Shown in pieces: positions 1 through 8,400 of a stretch of 64,000 bases of DNA (position 1 is its first letter; every line of letters begins with the position of its first letter). A program made the translations under genes and the position numbers. The notes under the pieces are model-generated. The model was not told where the DNA came from. It was given only the letters and a program-made list of their open reading frames with translations, and ran no database searches. The stretch is taken from NCBI RefSeq assembly GCF_033343995.1, contig NZ_CP137573.1, positions 7,721,001 to 7,785,000 of the forward strand, written 5' to 3'. This DNA is from Streptomyces sp. HUAS YS2. Lineage in GTDB: Bacteria; Actinomycetota; Actinomycetes; Streptomycetales; Streptomycetaceae.

Positions 1-93
1 CCCTCAACCGAGAACCGAGCTGACGATGATATGTGTTGCACCTGTCTGCGCCGATCGACGAGAGGTTCTCGCTGGTCACAGCCCTTGGGCCTT

Positions 94-144
94 AACCGTT
101 GCCGAGGCGCTGCGCTGCAACGCGACTTCTCTCCGGCAACGGTT
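94..144. repeat. Inverted repeat upstream of tap
   Basis: AACCGTTGCCG at 94-104 is matched exactly by CGGCAACGGTT at 134-144, an 11-bp perfect inverted repeat with a 29-nt spacer. It lies about 170 bp before the tap start in an otherwise gene-free stretch (1-313). It could be an operator or a structured site for the telomere operon. I see no convincing promoter hexamers nearby. Confidence 0.5.
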
Positions 145-313
145 GGCCGCTGCGACACCCGTCAGTCCCCGCCTCCGCCCGCGTCCATGAAGACGACCCG
201 TACCCGTCCGATCCGGACAGCGTTCTGATACTACGCGAGCTGGGTAATCTGCGTGCGATTCGATGCTAATTCCAATGCGTGATCGGTGTAGGGTGGTCGT
301 GGAGGTGAACCGG

Positions 314-2569
314 GTGTCCACTGAGAACGAGCTGTTCGGCGCCGTGGATGCGCTGCTGGAGCAGGTCGCCCAGGATGACCTTCCAACGCCCGAAGAGCGC
401 AGGCGTCTTCGGGAGGCCTCCGGTCTGAGCCAGGAGCAGATCGCGAAGGCGTTGAAGACCCGGCGGGAGACCATCGGGAACTGGGAGTCCGGGGAGACCG
501 AGCCCCGGCCGCCGAAGCGCGCTGCATACGCCCGGCTTCTGGAGGGCCTCGCGGAGCGATTCCCGCCCCCAGGAGCCGACCTGCCCGTTGTCGAGGTCGA
601 AAGCACGGCGGCCCCGGACGCTTTCACCGGTCCAACGCCGCCGACAGACGCGCGGTCCCTGTCCGCCAGTCCGCTCCGGGACGCTGCTGCCAGGACTGAA
701 CTCGAGAACCCCCAGAGCACCCCCGCTCCCACCGCCCCTGCCGAACAGGCCGTGCCGTCTCCGGCGGACACCCCCAGGAGCACGTCGGCGTCGCGCCGGA
801 CCGCGGCCCCGGCCGGCACTGCTGTGAGTGACGGCACCGAAGAGCGGTTCGTGAACGGGCCGCTCCTCGTCGTCGACGCCGACACGACCGGGCAGGTGGT
901 CGCGTACGGCGTGGGCGGCCTGGTCCTGGACGTGCCCGCCACGTCGCTCGCCTCGCTCGTCGAGTGGGCGCTCACCGAGGCACGGCTCGGCGCGCCGAGA
1001 CTGAACGGATCGGGCAGCGACGCCGACCCGCTGCTCGTGCTCACCGCGGCCGCCTGCGAGCGCTACGGCCTGCCGGCCGCCCTCTCGAAGGAGGAGCAGC
1101 TCGCGGGCCGGCTCACCGACGGCCACAAGGCGGTGAAGCAGCTGGCCGCCCAGGACTGGCGGTTGACGAAACGCGGGCTCGGCCCGTGGGCCCGGATCTA
1201 CCGTCCCGCGCAGGCCGGCACACGCCGGTGCGTGCAGCTGTGCCTCCCGTCGTGGAACGCGCTCGACACCCGGCACTGGGCCGACGCGGCCGGCCTTCCC
1301 CCGGCCGAACTCGCCCATCTCCTCGGCGTGTACGCCATGCGGGTGACGACGCCGCGCGGGTCCACAGCCGTGACCGGCCTGGAGCTGATGACCGCCCTGC
1401 ACCCGCCCACCCGCGCCTCCGAGCCGGACGCGACGGGCAAGCGGCACTCCGAGCACAACCCCGGCAGCCTGGGCAAGGACCCGGTCGACTGCGCCCCGTG
1501 CGAGGCCCCCGACGGCCACCCTCTCCTCGCGGACCTCCCGCGCTTCCACCGCCGCACCCCGGCCGAAGTTCTGCTCGAGGAGGCCTACGACTGGGCCCGG
1601 GAACTCACCGACGCCGAGTGCCTGCGCCGGAACCTGGTGGGCATCGACGTGAACATGGCCTTCGCCGCCGGCGCGAACGGCCTGATCGTCGGCCTCGGCG
1701 CGCCGACGCATGTCGACAACCCGGTGTTCGACCCGAAACTCCCGGGCAGCTGGCTGGTCGACCTCTCCCACATCGACCTGTCCCGCGTGAAGTCCGGCAA
1801 GAACTGGGTGGACCTGGACGCCAGCCTGCTGCCGAGCCCGTTCACCCCGACCGGCCACCGCCCCGAGGGCCCCGCCTGGTACGCGACCCCGACGGTCGCC
1901 TACGCCCAGGAGCTGGGCTACGACGTCGCCCCCCTCGAGGCCCACATCCGGTACGACAACGGCCGCTACCTGGACGGCTGGTACAACCGGCTGCGCGACG
2001 CGTACATCGCGACGATGGCCGACCTCGGCGTGTCCGCCGACGCGAGCCCGGAAAAGTTCCTGGCGGCGATGGACGGCTACCGCCGACGCGACCCGCAACT
2101 CGCGATCGTGGTGTCCGCGATCAAGGCGACCGTGAAGGGCGGCATCGGCAAGCTCCGCGAACGCCCCCGCGGCGAGGGCTGGAAGCCGGGCGAGCCGTGG
2201 CGCTCGCTCGCCCGGCCCACGTGGCGCCCGGACATCCGCGCCGCCGTCATCTCCCGGACCCGTGTCAACATGCACCGCAAGATCGTCAAGCACGCGGCGT
2301 TCACCGGGCAGTACCCCATCGCGATCCTCTCCGACTGCGCCGTCTACGCCGTCGACGGGACGAGCCCGCTGGACTTCCTGCCCTACCGCGAAGGCAAACC
2401 GCTCCCCGGCGGCTGGCGCCTCGGCGTCTCCCCGGGGATGGTCAAACACGAAGGAACCCAGAGCGTGCTGTGGGGCGAAGGCCTGCGCGACCGGTTCGAC
2501 GCCCCCGAACTGAACCTCGCCCGGTACATCAAGGACGGCACCGTCACAGACCAGGACAACGGGGAGTAG
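314..2569 (+). CDS. tap: Telomere-associated protein Tap
   Basis: Predicted 751-aa Tap, the partner that brings the terminal protein Tpg to the 3' overhangs of linear Streptomyces replicons. It has also been described as a telomere-associated primase. An XRE-like helix-turn-helix lies near the N-terminus (LREASGLSQEQIAKALKTRR region, about residues 30-60), followed by a variable Pro/Ala-rich linker. The large conserved C-terminal region contains polymerase-like elements (YDNGRYLDGWYNRLRDAY; ILSDCAVYAVDG). I chose GTG 314 rather than ATG 263 because GGAGG at 301-305 sits 8 nt before it, giving an N-terminus MSTENELF. The gene ends 11 bp before tpg in the same direction, which is the classic tap-tpg operon order. 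Length and gene pairing fit the family; the call does not rest on one motif. Confidence 0.93.
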   Translation: MSTENELFGAVDALLEQVAQDDLPTPEERRRLREASGLSQEQIAKALKTRRETIGNWESGETEPRPPKRAAYARLLEGLAERFPPPGADLPVVEVESTAAPDAFTGPTPPTDARSLSASPLRDAAARTELENPQSTPAPTAPAEQAVPSPADTPRSTSASRRTAAPAGTAVSDGTEERFVNGPLLVVDADTTGQVVAYGVGGLVLDVPATSLASLVEWALTEARLGAPRLNGSGSDADPLLVLTAAACERYGLPAALSKEEQLAGRLTDGHKAVKQLAAQDWRLTKRGLGPWARIYRPAQAGTRRCVQLCLPSWNALDTRHWADAAGLPPAELAHLLGVYAMRVTTPRGSTAVTGLELMTALHPPTRASEPDATGKRHSEHNPGSLGKDPVDCAPCEAPDGHPLLADLPRFHRRTPAEVLLEEAYDWARELTDAECLRRNLVGIDVNMAFAAGANGLIVGLGAPTHVDNPVFDPKLPGSWLVDLSHIDLSRVKSGKNWVDLDASLLPSPFTPTGHRPEGPAWYATPTVAYAQELGYDVAPLEAHIRYDNGRYLDGWYNRLRDAYIATMADLGVSADASPEKFLAAMDGYRRRDPQLAIVVSAIKATVKGGIGKLRERPRGEGWKPGEPWRSLARPTWRPDIRAAVISRTRVNMHRKIVKHAAFTGQYPIAILSDCAVYAVDGTSPLDFLPYREGKPLPGGWRLGVSPGMVKHEGTQSVLWGEGLRDRFDAPELNLARYIKDGTVTDQDNGE

Positions 2570-2580
2570 GGCAGAGCGCG

Positions 2581-3138
2581 ATGAGCATGTTCGGCGACAG
2601 CCTGGACAAAGCAGTCCAACGGGCCTTCACCCGCCCCATCCCGAGGTCCGCGGGCGCGCGGATGCGTTATCTCGTCAAGCAGCTCAAGAGCACCCAAGCC
2701 GTCGCAGAACTCCTCGCGATCTCCCAACGCCAGGTCGAACGCTACGTCGCCGGCCAGGCCAAAACCCCCCGCCCCCGCCTCGCAGCCCGACTGGAGGCGG
2801 AAGTGACACACCGCTGGCAGCCCCAGATCAAGGCGAAGGCCCGCCACAACGCCGCCACCACCGCCGGCATCGTCATCGACACCCGCGCCCGCCTCGGCTA
2901 CACCGCCCCGGTCGGCACGACCGACCAGGACCGCGTCCGCCACCTCACCGTCGCCCTGCCACCGCAGTACGCCGCCCGCCTCTTCGACGCCCAGGAACAG
3001 GGCGCCCCCGACAGCGAACTGAAGGAGATCGCCGCCAAGGCGCTCAAGGAGGTCTACTTCCAGGACAGTGGCCGCCGCGCCGGCACCCTCGAAGAGGTCC
3101 GCTTCACCGACATCCAGCACCTTGAGTTCGACCTGTAG
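2581..3138 (+). CDS. tpg: Terminal protein Tpg of linear replicon
   Basis: Predicted 185-aa telomere terminal protein, the usual Tpg length. Tpg is covalently attached to the 5' DNA ends and primes end patching of the linear chromosome. The conserved opening FGDSLDKAVQRAF is present, followed by a helix-turn-helix-like segment (QAVAELLAISQRQVERYVAG, about residues 39-58) and a basic middle region. Thr114 lies in the PVGTTDQDR segment; from memory, the nucleotide-accepting residue reported for Streptomyces Tpg is a threonine at this position. It starts at ATG 2581; a second in-frame ATG at 2587 would remove only two residues. It is cotranscribed with tap. Confidence 0.95.
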   Translation: MSMFGDSLDKAVQRAFTRPIPRSAGARMRYLVKQLKSTQAVAELLAISQRQVERYVAGQAKTPRPRLAARLEAEVTHRWQPQIKAKARHNAATTAGIVIDTRARLGYTAPVGTTDQDRVRHLTVALPPQYAARLFDAQEQGAPDSELKEIAAKALKEVYFQDSGRRAGTLEEVRFTDIQHLEFDL

Positions 3139-3576
3139 AACCCTCCTTCCCAGGGCCCTGGAAACACCGGGGCAGCGCACGCCACTGCTCCGCCGAGCAG
3201 CCGCAAGCCGAGTGACGGACGCTGATTCGTCCTGGCTTCTGGCGGCGGCACCCCTCGATGGCACCCTCGACGCCCGCACGGCCTTCCTGTCCAGGGCCCT
3301 ACACACCGACCCCACCCAGCACGCGGCCAGGGCGGCCGAAGACCACGACGTCAGACTCAGGCGATCCAAGGCCTTCCGCTTCGGCAACGACCAGCCCAAG
3401 GACGTCGACGACACCCGCGCACTTCCGCGGCATTTCATCACCCGCAAGCTCCGCCGGCCCGAGCCGGCCGTTCCCACGATCTGACCGCCTGACCGCCCGA
3501 TACCTCGGCCACGGGACAGAGCGCTGCGTGGATGGGGAACTTGCCGGCTGACAGCGACACAGGGGAGGGCCAGAGC
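3139..3576. other. Gene-poor stretch after tpg
   Basis: No convincing gene is seen in these 438 bases. A 12-bp palindrome (CCAGGGCCCTGG, 3150-3161) begins 12 bp after the tpg stop and may help end the tap-tpg transcript, although no T-run follows. An open frame on the plus strand runs to 3484 but has no ribosome site and no recognisable domain, so I do not call it. Confidence 0.4.
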
Positions 3577-3965
3577 ATGGGAACGGGCACGGCGGTACTC
3601 GTGGTGTCAGCCGTCTTGGGCGTGGGTGCCGTGGCCGGGGTTCTGGCACGGGCCGGACTCCGGGAGGCGGAGGCGGAGAAAGCCCGACTCAAGGAGCAGG
3701 CACGGATTCAGGCCCTGCGGTCGCTGGAATCCATCTGGGCCATGAGCCCTGTGGAGTTCGAGGAGTACATCGCCGAACTCTGCCGCCGGGACGGCTACAC
3801 CCGAGTGCTCCGCGTCGGTGCAGCAAACCACCTGGGCGCCGACGCGACGGGCCGGCCGCCGGATGGCCAAAACCTCGTAGTGCAGTGCAAGCGCTACGCG
3901 AAACACCGCACCGTCGGCAGCCCGGACCTCCAGAAGTTCAACGGCACCGCCCGCAGCGAACACGG
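3577..3965 (+). pseudogene. Truncated Mrr-type restriction endonuclease fragment
   Basis: The 5' part of a membrane-anchored Mrr-family (restriction endonuclease-like) gene. ATG 3577 follows a GGGGAGG ribosome site. The product opens with a hydrophobic helix (TAVLVVSAVLGVGAVAGVLA), then a charged helix, then the Mrr catalytic region: SPVEFEEYIAELCRRDGY, a GAD acidic residue and QCKRY (the Q-x-K element). After GTARSEHG the expected remainder of the domain is missing, and the frame runs into unrelated coding sequence of a recombinase-like gene. The frame stays open to 4188 only by chance. It is probably inactive. Mrr-type enzymes act on foreign or methylated DNA. Confidence 0.6.
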
Positions 3966-5710
3966 CACGACCCGGTCTTCACCGCAGCGCTGGAGCAGGT
4001 CTGGGGGACACGGCCGTGATCCCGCTGACGCTGCTGCCCGGCCGCACCGATACCACCCGCATCGGCCGCGACCGGCTCGAACTGCTCACAGCCCTCATCG
4101 AAGCCCCCGCATTCGACCCGCTCTTCCGCGACACGCTGATCTTCATCCCGCCTCAGCACCCGGTCTACGCCTGGCAGTGCGCCGTTGACGGCTGCCTGCG
4201 CATCCGCCGGGTCAGCCACAACCTGTGCAACACGCACAATTTGGAGTGGGAGCAGGCCGAGCGGACGGGACAGACCAAGCGCGCCTTCATGGACGCAGCC
4301 ACCGCTCTGCCCGCCGTGCGGGGAGTGGACTACGGCCGGTGCCTGATCTGCCCCGACCGCCCGGCGATCAGTCCCACCACCCGGCTGTGCCAGCAGCACC
4401 AGACCAGATGGCAGTACGGCGAGGCCGCCGACATGGACCGCACTCGGTTCGAGCACTGGGTCCGTACGCAGCACCCGCTTCCCGGCTACGGCCTGTGCAC
4501 GGCACAGTGCCCGTTTTGGCCTGCACCTCACTGGGGCTGTGCCTGCAGCACCTGAACCGGTACAAGATCGACAACCGCCCAGGAGACGCCCGGTCGCACA
4601 ACTCACGTGGCCCTCTCAAGGACGGCCGGCCGCTCCCGGTGACCTACGGCGACGAGAAGGCATTTCGTACCTGGTGCGCCACTGCGGAGCCGGTCACGCA
4701 GCCAGGACTGGTCAACCTCCACGCCCTGCCCCCATTGGTGCGAGCCGAAATCCAGTGGGGCCTGCATGCCCATGCCCAGTCCGCACAGCGTTCCGAGTGG
4801 ACCACCAACGGCATAAGGAACCTCGTCAGACACTGCTGGCAAGGCAGCATCACGTCCCTGATGGACCTGCACGACGAAGGCTACAAAGACCTGACCCGCA
4901 AGCAGATGGACTCCGAGGTCCGCAAGATCATCAGAGAGACCGGGAACGGCCTGCGCTGCGTCTACTACAGTCCCTCGGACACCAAGGACGCCGGCTTCCT
5001 GGAGACCGATCACTTCGGACGGCGCTTCAAGAACGCCCAGAGCCACTTCGACATCACCACCGTCCCCCAGCGCTGGCTGCGCGACCTGCTCTGGGACCAC
5101 CTTGCCGAATGGCTCCGGTCCCCGCAGTGCCCCCGCACTCGAGGCCCCTTCGACCAGATGCGCCGCGCCGCCGTCGAACTGGGCGTCTTCCTCCAAGCCG
5201 ACGCCCCCGCCGCCGGCCACGACCCCACCGCGCTGCGCCGTGAGCACGCCGAACGGTTCGTCGCCGACCAGCGCCACCGCGCCCGCCACGGCCTGCCGTC
5301 CCTGGGCATGGTCCTGGTCGACGGACGACCCCCCACCGTCACCGACCTGAGCTGCCAATTCATCTTCAACCAGGCCCGCAAGCTGCTCTACAGCGCGCCT
5401 CGGCATCGACACCGGCTTCCTGACCGCCATCCCCTTCGGCGGCACCGGCATCAAACAACGCTCCCGCAACCCCTTCAGCGACGACGTCGCCCGCGCGCTG
5501 ACCGACGAGACCGACCTGCGCCGCCTGGAGAAACTCGACCTCAACGACCGGGGCTTGCGGGACATCTGGGAGACCATCGTCGCCACCGGGCGCCGCTGCA
5601 GCGAGGTCGTCGGACTGCGCCTGGACTGCATCGGCCGCTACCGCGGCCTGGCCATGCTCTGGCACGACCAGACCAAGGTCGGCAACTACAACGAGGGCAT
5701 CCGCATCCCC
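3966..5710 (+). pseudogene. Frameshifted, truncated zinc-finger/tyrosine recombinase remnant
   Basis: This region reads as one large recombinase-like protein only if three frames are joined. Segment 1 starts HDPVFTAALEQVW and shifts near 4005. Segment 2 (about 4010-4510) carries several Cys pairs (WQCAVDGC, CLICPDRP, LCQQHQ) suggesting zinc binding, and shifts near 4510. Segment 3 runs to about 5395. Segment 4 carries a tyrosine-recombinase Arg-box-like element (IVATGRRCSEVVGLRLDCI) and ends at about 5710 in IRIP. The C-terminal catalytic HxxR and Tyr are absent because sequence of a different gene begins there. Single-base sequencing errors could explain individual shifts, but the missing 5' and 3' ends indicate real decay. 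Confidence 0.65.
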
Positions 5711-5913
5711 GGCACCGGGTTCTTCTCCGGCGGGTCGCAGTCCGGCGCGGACTGCGACCCGTACGGGCTCGGCGGCCGGGCCGGGGCGGCACTGCTGTTG
5801 AGCAGCTCCGTCGCCGCGTAGCCGGCCGCCCCCACGATCAGCGCCGCGGGCGCGAGCACGCGGAACGCCCGGCGCCGGGCCACCGCTCCCGCCCTCTCGT
5901 CGTATTCCGCCAT
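5686..5913 (-). CDS. Small membrane-anchored hypothetical protein, probably 3'-truncated
   Basis: The 75-aa product has a short charged N-terminus, one hydrophobic helix (FRVLAPAALIVGAAGYAATEL) and a Pro/Ser-rich tail. I do not recognise a family. Its last codons and stop lie in antisense over the end of the recombinase remnant (about 5686-5710), so the original 3' end seems to have been lost at a recombination junction. It is downstream of, and in the same direction as, the pstS-like gene (82 bp apart), so it may once have been part of that unit. Confidence 0.4.
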   Translation of the reverse strand: MAEYDERAGAVARRRAFRVLAPAALIVGAAGYAATELLNSSAAPARPPSPYGSQSAPDCDPPEKNPVPGMRMPSL

Positions 5914-5995
5914 CCGCGTCGATCCCCTCGCTCCGTGCCGCGCCCGGTCACGCTACCCGAGCGGAACCCGCCGCCCGGGAGAGGGGGTTGACGGC

Positions 5996-7120
5996 TCAGG
6001 ACAGGGTTTCGACCACCGCGCGCACCCGTGCCGCGACCGAGTCGGGCAGCGGGGCGTAGTGGATCGCGTGCAGTTCCTGCTGCCCCTGCTCGCTCGCCGC
6101 GTAGGAGAGGAAGGACTTGAGGGCGAGCAGGCTCTCGGGCCGGTTTCCGGTGTCGCAGACGATCTCGTACGTCACCAGCACGATCGGGTACGCGCCCGGC
6201 GCCTTGGTCCGGTAGTCGAACTTCAGCGCCAGGTCGCCGTCCTTGCCGACCACCTCGGCCGACGCGATGCCCACCGACGCGCTCTGCGTCGTGGGGGCGA
6301 CCGGTTCGGGCGCGCCGGTCGCGATGCGCACCGCGTCGATCTTCCGCTTCGTCGCGAAGGACAGCTCGAAGTACCCGATCGCGCCCTCGGTCTGGGCCAC
6401 GGCCGCGGCGACCGCGTCCGAACCGTTCGCGGAGTGACCGCCCCGCGCCGCCCACTTCTTGTCCGCGGGGTACGGCCAGCCGGAGCGGGCCGCGCCCTTC
6501 AGGTAGGCGTTGAGGTTCTGCGTCGAGCCGGAGTCGTCGGCCCGGTGCACCGGCACGACGGGCAGGTCCGGCAGGTTCGCGCCGGGGTTGAGCCGCTTGA
6601 TCGCCGGGTGGTCCCAGCGGGTGATCCGGGTGTCGAAGATCTTGGCCAGGGTGGGCGCGTCGAGCACCAGCCCGGTCACCCCCGGCACGTTGTAGCCGAG
6701 CGCGATCGGTCCGCCCACCAGGGGGATGTCGATCGCCTTGCCGCCGGAGCACACGTCCGTGGGGACCTTGCGGTCCTCGTCCGACAGTGCCTGGTCCGTC
6801 CCGCCGAAGGTGGTCGCGCCGCGCCGGAACTGGGCCACGCCGGCGCCGGATCCGAGCGGGTTGTAGGCGAGCCGCACTTCGGGGCACGCGCGCTGGTACT
6901 GCTCCATCCAGCGCTTCATCGCGTTCTGCTGGGCGGTGGAGCCCGAGCCGCTCACCATGCCGCTGCCCGCGCAGTCGATGTCGGGCACCGGCGCCGTGGA
7001 GGTCGGCTTGGCCTCGTCCGCCGATCCGTCCGTGCCGCATGCCGAGAGCACCAGCGAGCCGACCACGACGGCGGCCGCCCCCGTCCAGCGGGAGGCCCGC
7101 CCCGAATGTCGCAGCAGCAC
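5996..7120 (-). CDS. PstS-like phosphate-binding lipoprotein
   Basis: 374-aa periplasmic-type substrate-binding lipoprotein of the phosphate ABC importer family. GTG 7120 was chosen because an AAGGGA site lies 7 nt before it and it gives a clean lipoprotein signal with lipobox LSAC and the lipid-bearing Cys at residue 28. PstS hallmarks are present: GSGSTAQQNAM (phosphate loop), YNPLGSGAGVAQF, FGGTDQALS, and DDSGSTQNLNAYL. No pstC, pstA or pstB gene is in the window; the gene downstream is a broken small membrane protein beside a recombination junction. It is therefore a stand-alone or orphaned copy. A Pho-box promoter was not identified by eye. Confidence 0.9.
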   Translation of the reverse strand: MLLRHSGRASRWTGAAAVVVGSLVLSACGTDGSADEAKPTSTAPVPDIDCAGSGMVSGSGSTAQQNAMKRWMEQYQRACPEVRLAYNPLGSGAGVAQFRRGATTFGGTDQALSDEDRKVPTDVCSGGKAIDIPLVGGPIALGYNVPGVTGLVLDAPTLAKIFDTRITRWDHPAIKRLNPGANLPDLPVVPVHRADDSGSTQNLNAYLKGAARSGWPYPADKKWAARGGHSANGSDAVAAAVAQTEGAIGYFELSFATKRKIDAVRIATGAPEPVAPTTQSASVGIASAEVVGKDGDLALKFDYRTKAPGAYPIVLVTYEIVCDTGNRPESLLALKSFLSYAASEQGQQELHAIHYAPLPDSVAARVRAVVETLS

Positions 7121-7322
7121 CGTGAATTCCCTTCGGACACAAGCGGATCGGACGGCCGTGGAGTCGCTCTCGCGGGCCGGTCGCTGCATCGATGATCGGG
7201 GATGGCCGAGCGCGGTAGGTGGCTCGAAAGGAAACGGGAGTCGTCATTCTGGCGACGTTTGGGTGCCCCGGGCGCCATTAAAAGGCGTGGTCCGGCGGGC
7301 CGGCGCGTGGTGGGATGGGCCG

Positions 7323-8348
7323 ATGCGACAGGAGATTGCGGAGAGCGTCGACCGAGGCGACTACCCGGACGGTTCGACGCCCTGGGACCGGCCGGCCTGG
7401 CAGGACGAGGCCCTGGGGTGGGTGGGGGACCGGCTCGCGGACCTCGGCCTGGAGGAGCGGGGCCCGCGCGCGGTCCGGCTGCGCCCGTGGTCCGTCCTGG
7501 TGCGCCTCACCGTCGGCGAGGGGGCGATCGTCTGGTTCAAGGCCAACCCCGCGGCCAGCGCCTTCGAGGCCGGCCTCGGGCAGGCGCTGGCCACCTGGGT
7601 TCCCGCGCACGTCCTCGCACCACTCGCCGTCGACGCCGGACGCGGCTGGTCGCTGCTCCCCGACGGAGGACCGATCCTTCGCGACGTGCTCGACCGCGGC
7701 CCGGCCGATCCGGGCGCCTGGGAGGAACCGCTGCGCCAGTACGCCCTGATGCAGCGCGCCCTCACCGGCAGGACCGAGGAGCTGCGGGGGATGGGCGTCC
7801 CCGACGGCCGCGCGGCCGTGCTCCCCGAGGTCTTCGACGAGATCGTCGCGACGAGCCACGGACTGGAGTCGGCCGAGCGGCGGGCGCTGATCGGGCAGCG
7901 GCCCCGGCTCGTGGAATGGTGCGAGGAGCTCGCGAGCACGGGCATCGCCGACTCGCTGGACCACTCCGACCTCCACGAGGACCAGGTGTTCGCCCGGGGC
8001 GGCGGCAGGTACGCCTTCTTCGACTGGGGCGACGCCGCCGTCGCCCACCCCTTCACCAGCCTCCTGGTCACCGCCCGGATGGCTCGCGTGCGCTACGGCC
8101 CGGACGTGTTGCCCCGGCTGCGGGACGCGTACCTGGAACCCTGGACCGGGGACGGCAGGACGAAGGCGGAGCTGCGCCGCGCGGTCGCCCTGGCCTGCCG
8201 GCTCGGCGCCATCGGCAGGGCGTGCTCCTGGGGCCGGATCTTCCCCGGGCCGGACGGGGACGGGTCCGCGGCGAGCAAGGAGACGTCCGAGGCGACCGCC
8301 CGCTGGCTGCGCGAGCTGTTCGCCGAGGAGGGCCTCTGGCCTGCGTGA
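7323..8348 (+). CDS. Aminoglycoside-phosphotransferase-fold kinase (APH family)
   Basis: 341-aa protein with the small-molecule kinase fold of the APH/choline-kinase superfamily. The Brenner-type catalytic motif appears as HSDLHEDQV (His-x-Asp with the catalytic Asp), followed by the metal-binding FFDWGDA. The N-terminal lobe is divergent. The substrate cannot be read from sequence; many such Streptomyces proteins are not antibiotic kinases, so resistance should not be assumed. ATG 7323 is the only ATG near the start of similarity; its ribosome site is weak. It is transcribed divergently from pstS and ends 52 bp before the P450 gene. Confidence 0.75.
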   Translation: MRQEIAESVDRGDYPDGSTPWDRPAWQDEALGWVGDRLADLGLEERGPRAVRLRPWSVLVRLTVGEGAIVWFKANPAASAFEAGLGQALATWVPAHVLAPLAVDAGRGWSLLPDGGPILRDVLDRGPADPGAWEEPLRQYALMQRALTGRTEELRGMGVPDGRAAVLPEVFDEIVATSHGLESAERRALIGQRPRLVEWCEELASTGIADSLDHSDLHEDQVFARGGGRYAFFDWGDAAVAHPFTSLLVTARMARVRYGPDVLPRLRDAYLEPWTGDGRTKAELRRAVALACRLGAIGRACSWGRIFPGPDGDGSAASKETSEATARWLRELFAEEGLWPA

Positions 8349-8400
8349 TGCCGCGCACACGCGGGGCGGGTGCGGGCCGGCCGCGTGTTAGCGTCCGCCG

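Noticed and set aside
266..2449. Long minus-strand open frame over tap
   Set aside because: It is an antisense shadow: high GC at third positions keeps the reverse frame open. The product is Arg/Gly/Val-rich with no domain, and tap is clearly real.
7323..8348. APH-fold protein as an aminoglycoside resistance gene
   Set aside because: Only the generic kinase motifs are present; nothing ties it to a known resistance enzyme.
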